DNA from: Nostoc sp. FACHB-110
GTDB taxonomy: Bacteria > Cyanobacteriota > Cyanobacteriia > Cyanobacteriales > Nostocaceae
Direction of reading: 5' to 3'
NCBI RefSeq assembly: GCF_014697425.1
Contig: NZ_JACJRU010000047.1
Location: 1 to 60,480, forward strand
DNA: 60,480 nucleotides
Both the position numbers and the translations under genes were made by a program. A model generated the notes under the pieces. That model was not told where the DNA came from, made no database searches, and worked only from the letters and a program-made list of their open reading frames with translations. Shown here one piece after another: positions 35,369-43,621 of the stretch (the stretch's first letter is position 1; the number at the start of each line of letters is the position of its first letter).

Positions 35369-35485
35369 GTTAGTGTAAATTATGGATATATTCGTTATTT
35401 TTCTTCAGAGAATATACACATAAACACAGTTATTAATATATCAGACTTGATGCTATTTACACAAGTAAATAATTAGAATTTTCTT

Positions 35486-36085
35486 CTATATTTTTTTGGT
35501 AAATTTATTTGGTAATCGCAGAATAATTTGCCGCTTGGATCTCAACAAGACACCTTCTTCTTCAAATTGCTGTAAGAGTCTAGTAATAGTGACTCTGGTG
35601 GTGTTTAAAACTTCAGCAATTTCTTGGTGGGTGATGCTTAAGTCGATGACTTTACCTTGTTCTAGATTACGCCCAAATTTGTCACCCAACCAAACTAAAA
35701 ATTTCCATAGTCTTAAAGAAATTGGTTTGAGATGAACTATACTTAAAAGCTCTTCTGTTTGTTGGATGTGCGTGAATAAAGCATTAATATTCTGATGCCA
35801 AATGTAAGAGGGGATAATACTAGCTTCGACGCTTGTCAAGCACTCAATTTGGTATGGTTGAACTTTAGTTAACGCAGTCCCAATCAAATCTCCTGGCCCC
35901 CAATAACCCAAAGTGATGAATGTTCCATCTTCCGCCCAAGTGAGAGTGCGAACTGCACCGCGCTCTATACGCCATAATATATCGTTACGGACAGGAATTG
36001 TTTCTTTGCGAGCAAATATTTTGATTGATTGTTGTTCGCTCAGAGGTGCAGGTGATAATGTCGGTGTCAAGCTGCTGGTAGCCAT
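35486..36085 (-). CDS. Crp/Fnr-type transcription regulator
   Basis: This 199-residue protein is of Crp type: an N-terminal cyclic-nucleotide-like barrel (WRIERGAVRTLTWAEDGTFITLGYWGPGDLIG) and a C-terminal winged HTH (DLSITHQEIAEVLNTTRVTITRLLQQFEEEGVL). It is shorter at the N-terminus than typical Crp/NtcA. The gene ends 140 bases before the porin start on the same strand, so it may regulate or be cotranscribed with the porin, but no site was identified. It is unlike the other Crp-type protein in the window (14054). Confidence 0.87.
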   Translation of the reverse strand: MATSSLTPTLSPAPLSEQQSIKIFARKETIPVRNDILWRIERGAVRTLTWAEDGTFITLGYWGPGDLIGTALTKVQPYQIECLTSVEASIIPSYIWHQNINALFTHIQQTEELLSIVHLKPISLRLWKFLVWLGDKFGRNLEQGKVIDLSITHQEIAEVLNTTRVTITRLLQQFEEEGVLLRSKRQIILRLPNKFTKKI

Positions 36086-36280
36086 TATGAATTCTATGGT
36101 ATCTAGTGGAAATTTGAATTATTTTGTCAGCGATCGCCACAATTATGCTAATCATTTAAAAGAATTTATTGCTTTTTTTACAGCTAATTGCTTGATAAAT
36201 TGGAGCGAATAATTAATAGATTTTATTTGATATAACTAATTAAAAATTTGAATGTTAATTGTCAGTAATTCGAGATTGAT

Positions 36281-38491
36281 TTAAGCCTTGGCGATCGCAA
36301 TCACCGCTGGTTTTGGCGGGGAATCAGGCTTGTTATCAGGCCAATTAGAACCCACAGGAACTTTGCGGGTTTGCCAAAATTCTTCGCCTGTAGTAGCAGT
36401 AATTAAATATTGTCTCATTTCTAAAGCTTGGCTTTTTCTCGCACCATTTGTTTCTCCTGGGTGTTGTATGGATAAAAACAAAGTTTGTTGATCGGTTGTA
36501 AAACAAGGGCCAGTCGCTTCGCATTCCATTGGTGCGATCGCAAATAAAAAGGCTTTACCTGCATCTGCACCACTAGTAGGAATAAACCACATAGAATTAT
36601 TACCAAACACACCAGATAAACTGACAGATTTACCTGCTGTTGCATTGCGGCTAGCGACAGGATTATTTAGTTTTGTGGTAGAAATATCTGTCACCATCCA
36701 GACATCACCTTGAGGGTCGAGGAATAAATTATCTGGGTTAGCAAAACCCATTCCACCTGCGGCTGGTTCACCACCTGTAGCTAACATTTGCCAACGAAAA
36801 TTCATTGCTGCTGGGTCGTTATTATCTTCTGTTAGGCGCATCACCCAGCCATATTCATAGGGCGCTTCCCCTTTGGCACTTTTAAAGATGCGTAAATCAG
36901 CACCACCTTGTTTATCAGGTGTCCCAGAGGTAAAGCTGATGTATAAATCACCATTGGGGGCAATTTCTGTATCTTCTGGACGTGCTGTGCAGGTAGCACC
37001 AGCAGCATTAGCGGCGTAGTGGGCATCAATTAAAATTGCGCCTTGCTTTTCGTCGGCGTTACCTAGATATAAATCGCCGATGGTGCGATATTTTTGTTTA
37101 AATTGGGCGATCGCCTCATCTTTGGTAACTTGTAAATAAGCTGCTTTGGAGTCTGCTTTTTCAGGTTGTGGCCCCAAGGGTAAGAGGATGATATTACCAC
37201 CGATTTGACTAGGAACATCGGGATTAACTGGCGTTTCGGCTTTGAGGGCTATCCAACTACCCGTACCATCAGGATTAAATTTGGCTGCATATAGCATTCC
37301 CTGTTGCAACAACTGAGAATTAGCTTTATCTTGGGGATTTGTGACTGGATCTCTACTAACAAATTTATAGATATGTCCACCCCGGCGATCGCATCCTGAA
37401 TAAAAAGCTAGGGGTTTTCCTGCAGCGACGCGCACACCTACAGCTTCATGGCGATAACGTCCTAACCAAGTGTGTTTAGTTCCCTGGTCTTTGGGGTTCG
37501 CCGGATCAATTTCCACAATCCAACCATATTTATTCCCTGCTAAACCAAACACATTACCTTGTCCGAAAAGTTCTTCCTCACCAAAGGCAAAAGGCAGTGT
37601 CTCAGGGTCAAATGCTGTCCCATCAGCGTGAACCGGTTCTGGTACTTGGGCTTGAAAGTTTTCTTCTGCACTTAAAACCGTACCCCAAGGCGTTGTCCCC
37701 CCGGCACAATTAGCGAAAGTCCCAATAATGCGATCGGCTAAATTATCTATATAACCCTGTCCCTGTTGCTTGCGAAATACCGCCACAGCCGGGCCAGTCG
37801 CTTGCAAATAACGCCCATCGCTTAACCCAGATATGCCACTAATACGTCTATCTGCTGTAGAGTTGGTTCTTTCCCAATTACCATCGCCTGTTTGACGCAG
37901 CGAAATTACCCCTAAACCTTGGTCTAATAATGCTTCTTGGCAAATTTCTCGAATTTGCGCTTTGAGAGGATTAGTTTCTGGCAAAGCATAAGCATTAATT
38001 TCATTTTTGCCTGATTCTGCCATTTCCAAAGCGACCTTCACTTCAGTAAATGGCAACGATTTACCAATAACTTGCTGATATGTTTCCACCCAAGGAACAG
38101 CACTGATGTACTCAAAATTAACTGTCAAATAACCAGTTTTTTCTGCTGTCGGGATAAAAGATAAATAATCGTTGTTGTAACCAAACCGCGAATCACCGAC
38201 TTGATCGCCCCAAGCCGCAATTACTTGATATTTAAATCCTTCGGGTAATACAACATCATCTGCTACTTCATAGGAGCTATATTGAGCTTGTTGTTCTTCT
38301 AGATTCAGTCCGGCTGTTTCTAAGGGAATTGGGCCTTTAATTGGTGTAAATGAAAACTTTGACCCTATAACTTTTGATTTGCTGGTTGTTTGCGTCGTAC
38401 TATTTTGTTCGCACCCTACAAGATTACTTAGTGCTAATGCACTGACGCTACTACCCATTAACAGTAAGAAATCTCGACGCTTGATACTCAT
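36281..38491 (-). CDS. phoX: PhoX-type alkaline phosphatase, Tat-exported
   Basis: This 736-residue protein begins with a twin-arginine signal (KRRDFLLLMG, R5-R6) and a lipobox-like LVGC (C27), then the DUF839/PhoX domain. Seen segments include VLPEGFKYQVIAAWGD, NFEYISAVPW, GTTPWGTVLSAEENF, GKPLAFYSGCDRRGGHIYKFVSRDP and ATCTARPEDTEIAPNGDLYISFT. PhoX enzymes are calcium/iron phosphatases that release phosphate from organic esters outside the membrane. A candidate Pho box lies 68 bases upstream. The PhoR-type kinase, response regulator and PhoU genes are a few kilobases away, in accord with phosphate-starvation control. Confidence 0.92.
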   Translation of the reverse strand: MSIKRRDFLLLMGSSVSALALSNLVGCEQNSTTQTTSKSKVIGSKFSFTPIKGPIPLETAGLNLEEQQAQYSSYEVADDVVLPEGFKYQVIAAWGDQVGDSRFGYNNDYLSFIPTAEKTGYLTVNFEYISAVPWVETYQQVIGKSLPFTEVKVALEMAESGKNEINAYALPETNPLKAQIREICQEALLDQGLGVISLRQTGDGNWERTNSTADRRISGISGLSDGRYLQATGPAVAVFRKQQGQGYIDNLADRIIGTFANCAGGTTPWGTVLSAEENFQAQVPEPVHADGTAFDPETLPFAFGEEELFGQGNVFGLAGNKYGWIVEIDPANPKDQGTKHTWLGRYRHEAVGVRVAAGKPLAFYSGCDRRGGHIYKFVSRDPVTNPQDKANSQLLQQGMLYAAKFNPDGTGSWIALKAETPVNPDVPSQIGGNIILLPLGPQPEKADSKAAYLQVTKDEAIAQFKQKYRTIGDLYLGNADEKQGAILIDAHYAANAAGATCTARPEDTEIAPNGDLYISFTSGTPDKQGGADLRIFKSAKGEAPYEYGWVMRLTEDNNDPAAMNFRWQMLATGGEPAAGGMGFANPDNLFLDPQGDVWMVTDISTTKLNNPVASRNATAGKSVSLSGVFGNNSMWFIPTSGADAGKAFLFAIAPMECEATGPCFTTDQQTLFLSIQHPGETNGARKSQALEMRQYLITATTGEEFWQTRKVPVGSNWPDNKPDSPPKPAVIAIAKA

Positions 38492-38558
38492 TATTTGATT
38501 ACATCAGCTTGCTGATTACAGCAGTTTTTATTGTGCTTTTAGACACTCTAAATATGTA

Positions 38559-38577
38559 AAATTAAGATTAGGTTAAA
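38559..38577 (-). promoter_or_regulatory. Candidate Pho box upstream of phoX
   Basis: On the minus strand TTTAACCT and CTTAATTT repeat with an 11-base period, ending 68 bases before the ATG. They match the PyTTAAPyPy(A/T) SphR-binding pattern, and CTTAACTA lies a little further upstream (38596-38603), out of phase. Confidence 0.6.
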
Positions 38578-38637
38578 TTTTAGTGAAATCTAACTTAGTT
38601 AAGCAATTTTTAACTTTCTACTTTTGGAAAATCAGAT

Positions 38638-38662
38638 ACCCGACTTCTTTAAAAAGTCGGGT
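38638..38662. repeat. Dispersed palindrome (CCCGACTT...AAGTCGGG)
   Basis: ACCCGACTT and AAGTCGGGT pair around CTTTAAA. A second, longer version occurs at 58948-58976. The pair shows it is a dispersed sequence rather than a local feature. Confidence 0.8.
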
Positions 38663-38705
38663 TATATTTCAATACAGTTAAGTTAAGGCAACAACTTAGA
38701 CTGGT

Positions 38706-38781
38706 GTAGGTTGGGTGGAGGAACGGAACCCAACATTCAGGCATACTTTGTTGGGTTACGCTATCGCTACACCCAACCTAC
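38706..38781. repeat. 76-bp inverted-repeat element (GTAGGTTGGGTG ends)
   Basis: GTAGGTTGGGTG (38706-38717) and its exact reverse complement (38770-38781) bound a segment with an inner stem (CCCAACA/TGTTGGG). It has no coding sense, although a 73-codon open frame runs across it and the next element. It is a nested-hairpin REP/MITE-type repeat. Confidence 0.8.
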
Positions 38782-38812
38782 TATTCTCTTAACTGAACCG
38801 TATTGGGTTATC

Positions 38813-38930
38813 AGGACTTACGCACAAGCTACTGAAAATCGTAGACGCGATAGCGGCTTGCCGCAGGCTACCACAGAGGCGCAGAGTTCACGGAGAAATG
38901 AGAGTTTGAGAGATATTTTGCGTAAGTCCT
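38813..38930. repeat. MITE-like element, second copy of AGGACTTACGCA termini
   Basis: AGGACTTACGCA (38813-38824) and its exact inverse (38919-38930) bound 118 bases. The interior differs from the 27591 copy and contains a GC-rich sub-repeat (AGCGGCTTGCCGCAGGCTA), also present at 58868. Confidence 0.82.
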
Positions 38931-38967
38931 AGTTATATTTATATTCGCAGAAGTTTGATGAAAAATA

Positions 38968-39011
38968 AAAAATCGAGAATGGCGTGTATAGATGTACCAT
39001 TCTCGATTTTT
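38968..39011 (-). terminator. Strong terminator after the sphR-sphS-phoU operon
   Basis: AAAAATCGAGAATGG and CCATTCTCGATTTTT form a perfect 15-bp stem. On the minus strand the stem runs into a T-run. It is about 125 bases after the phoU stop and could act in both directions. Confidence 0.8.
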
Positions 39012-39134
39012 AAATTGGGATTTAGTCACAAAAAATGCTCTGACAAATCTATTTCATAACTGACAAAAAATATGGGCAAAGCTGTATTTGGTAACAATGA
39101 ATAAGTTGGATTTTCCAAGACTTTTACCGAGGAT

Positions 39135-39800
39135 TTAACTGCGTTGGCCAGTCACAATATATGCAACTCTCTGACCAATATTTGTCGCGTGATCTGCCAT
39201 ACGCTCTAAACAACGAATTGCTAAAGCTAGCAAGATAATTGGCTCTACCACACCAGGAACATCTCGTTGTTGGGCTAAGGTTTGATAAAGGCGATCGTAA
39301 GCATTATCGACAGCATCATCTAAATGTTTAATTCCGCGTCCGCCGGCTTCATCTAAATCTGCCAAAGCTACTAAGCTAGTCGCTAACATTGCTTGTGCAT
39401 GGTGCGACATCACTTCAATTTCTGGCAAAGATGCATGAGGCGGATAAGGAAAAAGTTTGACTGCAATTTTGCCTAAATCTTTGGCATAATCACCAATACG
39501 TTCTAAATCTCGTACTAATTGCATAAAAGCACTCAAACAGCGCAAATCTTGGGCTGTTGGTGCTTGGGTCATAATTGTTGTACAGTCTGATTCTATCTGT
39601 CTATAAAAGCGATCGATTTTTTTATCTAATCGGGGGAGTTCTTCAGCAGCAGTTAGGTTACGGGCAAATAAAGCTTGGTGGCTAAGGCGACAAGATTGTT
39701 CTACCAAAGCACCCATTCGTAAAACATCCCGTTCTAAACGCCTGATGGCGCGTGTTAACTGAGAACTGTCGGGATTGGAATTATAAAAGACAGCTTCCAC
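39135..39800 (-). CDS. phoU: Phosphate-signalling protein PhoU
   Basis: This protein of about 221 residues is all-helical with two PhoU repeats: RAIRRLERDVLRMGALVEQSCRLSHQALFARN, LPRLDKKIDRFYRQIES and, in the second half, RCLERMADHATNIGQRVAYIVTGQ with the metal-type E-D-H pattern. PhoU connects the Pst transporter to the PhoR-type kinase and damps the starvation response. A GTG start at 39800 (EAVFYNSNP follows) is chosen, because the extra N-terminal 21 residues of the longest frame overlap the sphS end and are unlike the family. It is the last gene of the operon with sphS and sphR. Confidence 0.9.
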   Translation of the reverse strand: MEAVFYNSNPDSSQLTRAIRRLERDVLRMGALVEQSCRLSHQALFARNLTAAEELPRLDKKIDRFYRQIESDCTTIMTQAPTAQDLRCLSAFMQLVRDLERIGDYAKDLGKIAVKLFPYPPHASLPEIEVMSHHAQAMLATSLVALADLDEAGGRGIKHLDDAVDNAYDRLYQTLAQQRDVPGVVEPIILLALAIRCLERMADHATNIGQRVAYIVTGQRS

Positions 39801-39828
39801 ACTGGTATTCTCAAAACTGAAGATACTA

Positions 39829-41157
39829 TTAACTATAGTCTTGGCTTTGAGAGTTCGCCACAACTTCGGGAAGTATCACCTGCATCCAAGCCCCACCAGT
39901 ATCTGGATGGTTCATGGCTTTAATTGAACCGCTATGCGCTAAAAGAATTTGCCTGACAATCGCTAAACCTAAACCATTACCCACAATTGATCCTAAAGAA
40001 TTAGTTTCTGTTAAGGCAGAATGTGTCCGGGCCTTGTCTCCTCGATAAAATCGCTCAAAAACATGGGGTAAATCTGCTTCGGAAAAACCTGTACCCGAAT
40101 CAATTAAATTTATTTCTAAGATGGAAGGGATAGAAATATGTTGATGGTTCTCTTCGGGAAATCTAATTTTTGCTTCTACGCGAATGTTTGTATTAGGACA
40201 ACTGTACTTAATGCTATTGTCTAGTAAATTGAGAAAAACTTGATAAATGCGTGCTTTATCTGCTTTTACCCAAATGTCTTCTGGGCCAGAATAGCTAAGA
40301 GATAAGTGTTGTCGTTGCGCTAATGGTTCTAAAGTTTCCCAAACTGAGGCGATGAGCGATCGCACTTCCACTGGTTCAAGTTGCAACTGCATATTCGGGT
40401 TAGCTTCGATTTGCGTCAGTTCTAACCAGCCTTGAACCAAGCTAATTAATCTATCCACTTCTTGCATCAAACGGTCAACCCAACGGCTTAGGGGCGGTTC
40501 TAGGCGATGTTGTAAAGTTTCGACCACCAACCGAATCGAAGTTAAAGGTGTTCTTAGTTCGTGGGCTAAATCAGAAAAAGAGCGATCGCGTTCCTGATTC
40601 ATATCTAACAGTGGTTGGCGATTTTCCAGAAAAACTCCGACTTGGCCATTGGGTAAAGGCAAACCCGAAGCGCGTAAAGCTAAGGATTTAATTGTCGGTA
40701 ATTCTGCTGCATTATCACAAGAAGGATGAAATAGCCATTCTTTAGTTTGAGGTTTTTGGCGATCGCGTGTTTGCTCAATCAATCGATCCAATTCATAAGA
40801 ACGCACCAACTCTAGCAACAAACGCACCTGTCCTGGTTGCCATCTTTGCAGATATAAAATTTCCCGCGCTTGTTGATTGCACCACAGCAGTTGATTTTCT
40901 TCATCAACCTGTAAATATCCCATTGGTGCAAAATCCAATATGTCTTGGTAAGTTTGCAGGGATTTTTGCAAATCCTGACGCTGCTGTTTTAATGTTGAGA
41001 TTTCCTGACGCACCCGTGGTAACAGTGGCAAAGTTACCTTAGCAGAGTCAGATAATGGTTGTAAAACTCGTCCTAGGTAACGGTTTAGTTGAACTTGTTG
41101 CCAAATCCAAAACCCGATACCTACCGCCAAACCCAAAATAAATCCCAATAAGACCAT
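39829..41157 (-). CDS. sphS: Phosphate-sensing histidine kinase SphS (PhoR type)
   Basis: This 442-residue protein has one N-terminal membrane segment (about 3-20), a PAS-like domain (about 70-180), HisKA with H199 in DLAHELRTPLTS, and HATPase (NLLDNSIKYS, LIDSGTGFSEADLPHVFERFYRGDK, GNGLGLAIVRQILLAHSG). This is the layout of cyanobacterial SphS, which autophosphorylates on phosphate starvation and signals to SphR. It is 60 bases after the sphR stop and before phoU, so one operon is very likely. A single membrane helix and no large periplasmic domain mean sensing is probably indirect, through PhoU and Pst. Confidence 0.9.
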   Translation of the reverse strand: MVLLGFILGLAVGIGFWIWQQVQLNRYLGRVLQPLSDSAKVTLPLLPRVRQEISTLKQQRQDLQKSLQTYQDILDFAPMGYLQVDEENQLLWCNQQAREILYLQRWQPGQVRLLLELVRSYELDRLIEQTRDRQKPQTKEWLFHPSCDNAAELPTIKSLALRASGLPLPNGQVGVFLENRQPLLDMNQERDRSFSDLAHELRTPLTSIRLVVETLQHRLEPPLSRWVDRLMQEVDRLISLVQGWLELTQIEANPNMQLQLEPVEVRSLIASVWETLEPLAQRQHLSLSYSGPEDIWVKADKARIYQVFLNLLDNSIKYSCPNTNIRVEAKIRFPEENHQHISIPSILEINLIDSGTGFSEADLPHVFERFYRGDKARTHSALTETNSLGSIVGNGLGLAIVRQILLAHSGSIKAMNHPDTGGAWMQVILPEVVANSQSQDYS

Positions 41158-41216
41158 GTGAGTCAGAGTTGTTAGTTGCGTCGTGATTAATCAAAACTAA
41201 CAACTATCTTCACAAA

Positions 41217-41969
41217 TTATCCGAAACGATAGCCAAATCCTCTTACAGTCACAATATATTCAGGGTGGCTGGGGTCTAACTCTAACTTCTCACGCAACCA
41301 GCGGATGTGAACATCCACAGTTTTGCTATCGCCAACAAAATCTGGCCCCCAAACTTGATCTAGCAATTGTTCCCGCGACCAAACTCGCCGCGCATAACTC
41401 ATAAACAATTCCAACAAGCGAAATTCTTTCGGTGAAAGATTCACTTCTTGACCCCGCACTAACACGCGACATTCTTGAGGATTTAAGGTCACATCTTTAT
41501 ATTTGAGAACTGGTAGCTGCTGTAAAGTACTTAAACGTTGTCTACGCAACAAAGCCCGACAGCGTGCCACTAATTCCCGCATACTAAAGGGTTTGGTGAG
41601 ATAGTCATCTGCGCCAACTTCTAAACCTAACACGCGATCGGTTTCACTACCCTTGGCACTTAACATCAAAATTGGCACTGGATTACCTTGATGACGCAGC
41701 AAGCGGCAGATATCTAGCCCATTGATTTGCGGCAACATCAAATCAAGAATAATCAAATCAAAGGGAAATTCGCCTGAATTCGGTTCAAAACTTTTGAGAT
41801 ACTCAACAGCCGCCCGTCCATCTGGTGCTGTTACCACCCCATAACCTTCTTCTTCCAATGCTACAGCTAGCATCTCTTGGATTAACTCTTCGTCTTCTAC
41901 CACTAGAATCTGGTTAGTGTGTCCGATATCTGCTCTAGCAGAATACTTGGTCGATTCACTGGTGTACAT
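41217..41969 (-). CDS. sphR: Phosphate response regulator SphR (PhoB type)
   Basis: This protein of about 250 residues is an OmpR/PhoB-family regulator. Its receiver domain has the acidic pair VVEDEE, the phosphoacceptor aspartate in LIILDLMLPQ (residue about 76) and KPF. The C-terminal winged HTH ends SKTVDVHIRWLREKLELDPSHPEYIVTVRGFGYRFG. Activated SphR binds Pho boxes and turns on phosphatase and transport genes. It is the first gene of the sphR-sphS-phoU operon and divergent from the coiled-coil pair. The start is ATG 41969; a GTG three codons upstream is also open. Confidence 0.9.
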   Translation of the reverse strand: MYTSESTKYSARADIGHTNQILVVEDEELIQEMLAVALEEEGYGVVTAPDGRAAVEYLKSFEPNSGEFPFDLIILDLMLPQINGLDICRLLRHQGNPVPILMLSAKGSETDRVLGLEVGADDYLTKPFSMRELVARCRALLRRQRLSTLQQLPVLKYKDVTLNPQECRVLVRGQEVNLSPKEFRLLELFMSYARRVWSREQLLDQVWGPDFVGDSKTVDVHIRWLREKLELDPSHPEYIVTVRGFGYRFG

Positions 41970-42519
41970 TGATATCACAAAAGTCTGCCCTGTGCTTGTA
42001 TCAATATGAGAATTGAGTCAATTATCTAACTTTGCGGTGCATTTATGGTTGCGCTGGAGCAAATTAATTTGCAAAAAGTAACATATATGACAGTAGTATC
42101 TAGATTATAAATCAAAGTGGCTGCACATTTGCAAAAATTTTAGACATAAAAATTTTAACCAACTATCTTACTTACTAGACTGCTTTTTGATTCTTTTGGC
42201 TGAATATCAAGCATAAAACCAACTTTTATTTGGTTTTTACGCTCATCCTTAGAAATACATTGCATTTGCTATTGACAATAGCAGATTGACTTTAGTATAT
42301 TTATAGTACAAAAATACTATTAAACTTACAAATACAAACCATACCTAGAAATTGAGTACGTTGAATTTACGACTGACTCAAGCTTTAGTATTTCTTCACT
42401 TTAGTAGTTGTACTGAACAAAAACCAATGTTCTAGAGGTTACGCTGATGTCTGCATAGGGTAGCCACGGGTATGTCTTGCTACCTGTTAAATTCATTAAA
42501 TCATTAAGGGAGTTTGAGT
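41970..42519. other. Divergent region between sphR and the coiled-coil pair
   Basis: This 550-base AT-rich stretch has no protein gene recognised. A short hairpin with T-run (AAAACCAA, loop, TTGGTTTTT, 42215-42238) sits in the middle on the + strand, as if a small transcript ended there. Both promoters must lie in this region. AAGGGAG precedes the coiled-coil start. Confidence 0.5.
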
Positions 42520-43503
42520 ATGACTTCAGTTGCAGTTAAAGAAAGCCAACAGCAACTAGTACAAGCATTTCAGCAAATTTTAGCAGAGCGAAAAAAAATA
42601 GAATCAAAAATTGCCACTAAACAAGAAGGAGCAGAAAAAGCAAAAAACCAAGAAATTTTAACTGCGGCTTCTGCCTACACCGTTGATAGCATTGTTAAAG
42701 GTTTAGCAGACTTACAACTAGAATTTGGTAGTGTTGTTAATTCCCTATCAGAAAAATTAGCTAAAGAAAATTCCAAATTAGATGAATTAAACCGAGCCAT
42801 AGACATTGAAACACAACATCTGCAAGAACTTAAAAGGATCAGAATTGTAGCAGATATTTTAGATATACTCACTCAAGAACATCAAGAAAAATTAAAAATA
42901 CTGGAACAAGATATAACCAGTAAAAAAGACGCAATTGATAAAGAAATTGTTGTCAAGCGGAAAGAATGGCAAAAAGAAGAATCTGAGCATGAAGAAGCTG
43001 TAAAAATCTACAATGATGCCACTGCTAAAGAACGTCAGCAAGAGCAGGAAGAATATCAATATAAGTTAGAAACCACACGCAAACTTAATACAGATGCTTA
43101 CGAAGCCAAGCAACGTAACTTACAAAGAGAAATTCAAGAAAAAACTCAACAAAAAGCAAAAGACTGGATAGAACGAGAACAAATCTTAACTAGCAATCAA
43201 GCTTTATTTACAGAATATCAGCAAAAAGTGGCATCCTTCCCTGCGGAGTTAGAAGAAGCAGTGAAGAAAGCTAGAGAAGAAGCCATTAAAGATACTAGCC
43301 AAAAAGCCAAAATTGAAGCTGATTTATTTGAAAAGGAATGGGAAGCAACCAAACAAAGCTATGAATTAAAAATTCAAGGTTTAGAAGAAACAATTAAGAA
43401 GCAAGCAGAACAAATAGAAAGCATTTCTACGCAATTACAAACAACCTTAAAACAAGCACAAGATTTGGCTATGAGAGCCTTTGGCAATTCTGCTGCTAAA
43501 TAA
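42520..43503 (+). CDS. zicK: Coiled-coil protein, ZicK-like candidate cytoskeletal/septal protein
   Basis: This protein of about 327 residues is nearly entirely alpha-helical and coiled-coil, rich in Gln, Glu and Lys, with no membrane segment or enzyme motif. A conserved stretch is the early helix ADLQLEFGSVVNSLSEKLAKENSKLDELNRAI and a central RKEWQKEESEHEEAVKIYN-like region. It is paralogous to the next gene. In Anabaena PCC 7120 two adjacent coiled-coil proteins named ZicK and ZicS co-polymerise into zig-zag filaments and maintain filament shape, and I recall them lying beside the phosphate two-component genes. The layout here matches; the name is an assignment by resemblance, not by alignment. 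Start ATG 42520, with AAGGGAG just upstream. Confidence 0.65.
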   Translation: MTSVAVKESQQQLVQAFQQILAERKKIESKIATKQEGAEKAKNQEILTAASAYTVDSIVKGLADLQLEFGSVVNSLSEKLAKENSKLDELNRAIDIETQHLQELKRIRIVADILDILTQEHQEKLKILEQDITSKKDAIDKEIVVKRKEWQKEESEHEEAVKIYNDATAKERQQEQEEYQYKLETTRKLNTDAYEAKQRNLQREIQEKTQQKAKDWIEREQILTSNQALFTEYQQKVASFPAELEEAVKKAREEAIKDTSQKAKIEADLFEKEWEATKQSYELKIQGLEETIKKQAEQIESISTQLQTTLKQAQDLAMRAFGNSAAK

Positions 43504-43621
43504 ATTTAAATAGCAATCCTGGTGGAATTTTCAATAGAAGAGTGGGAACAGGTAGTAGATATGTTCGCCACTATTTGAAGATTGCTATATCTGACTAATT
43601 TGAAATATTTGGAGGTTGCGT

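Noticed and set aside
38711..38932. 73-codon open frame upstream of phoX
   Set aside because: It runs through two inverted-repeat elements and has no protein-like composition.
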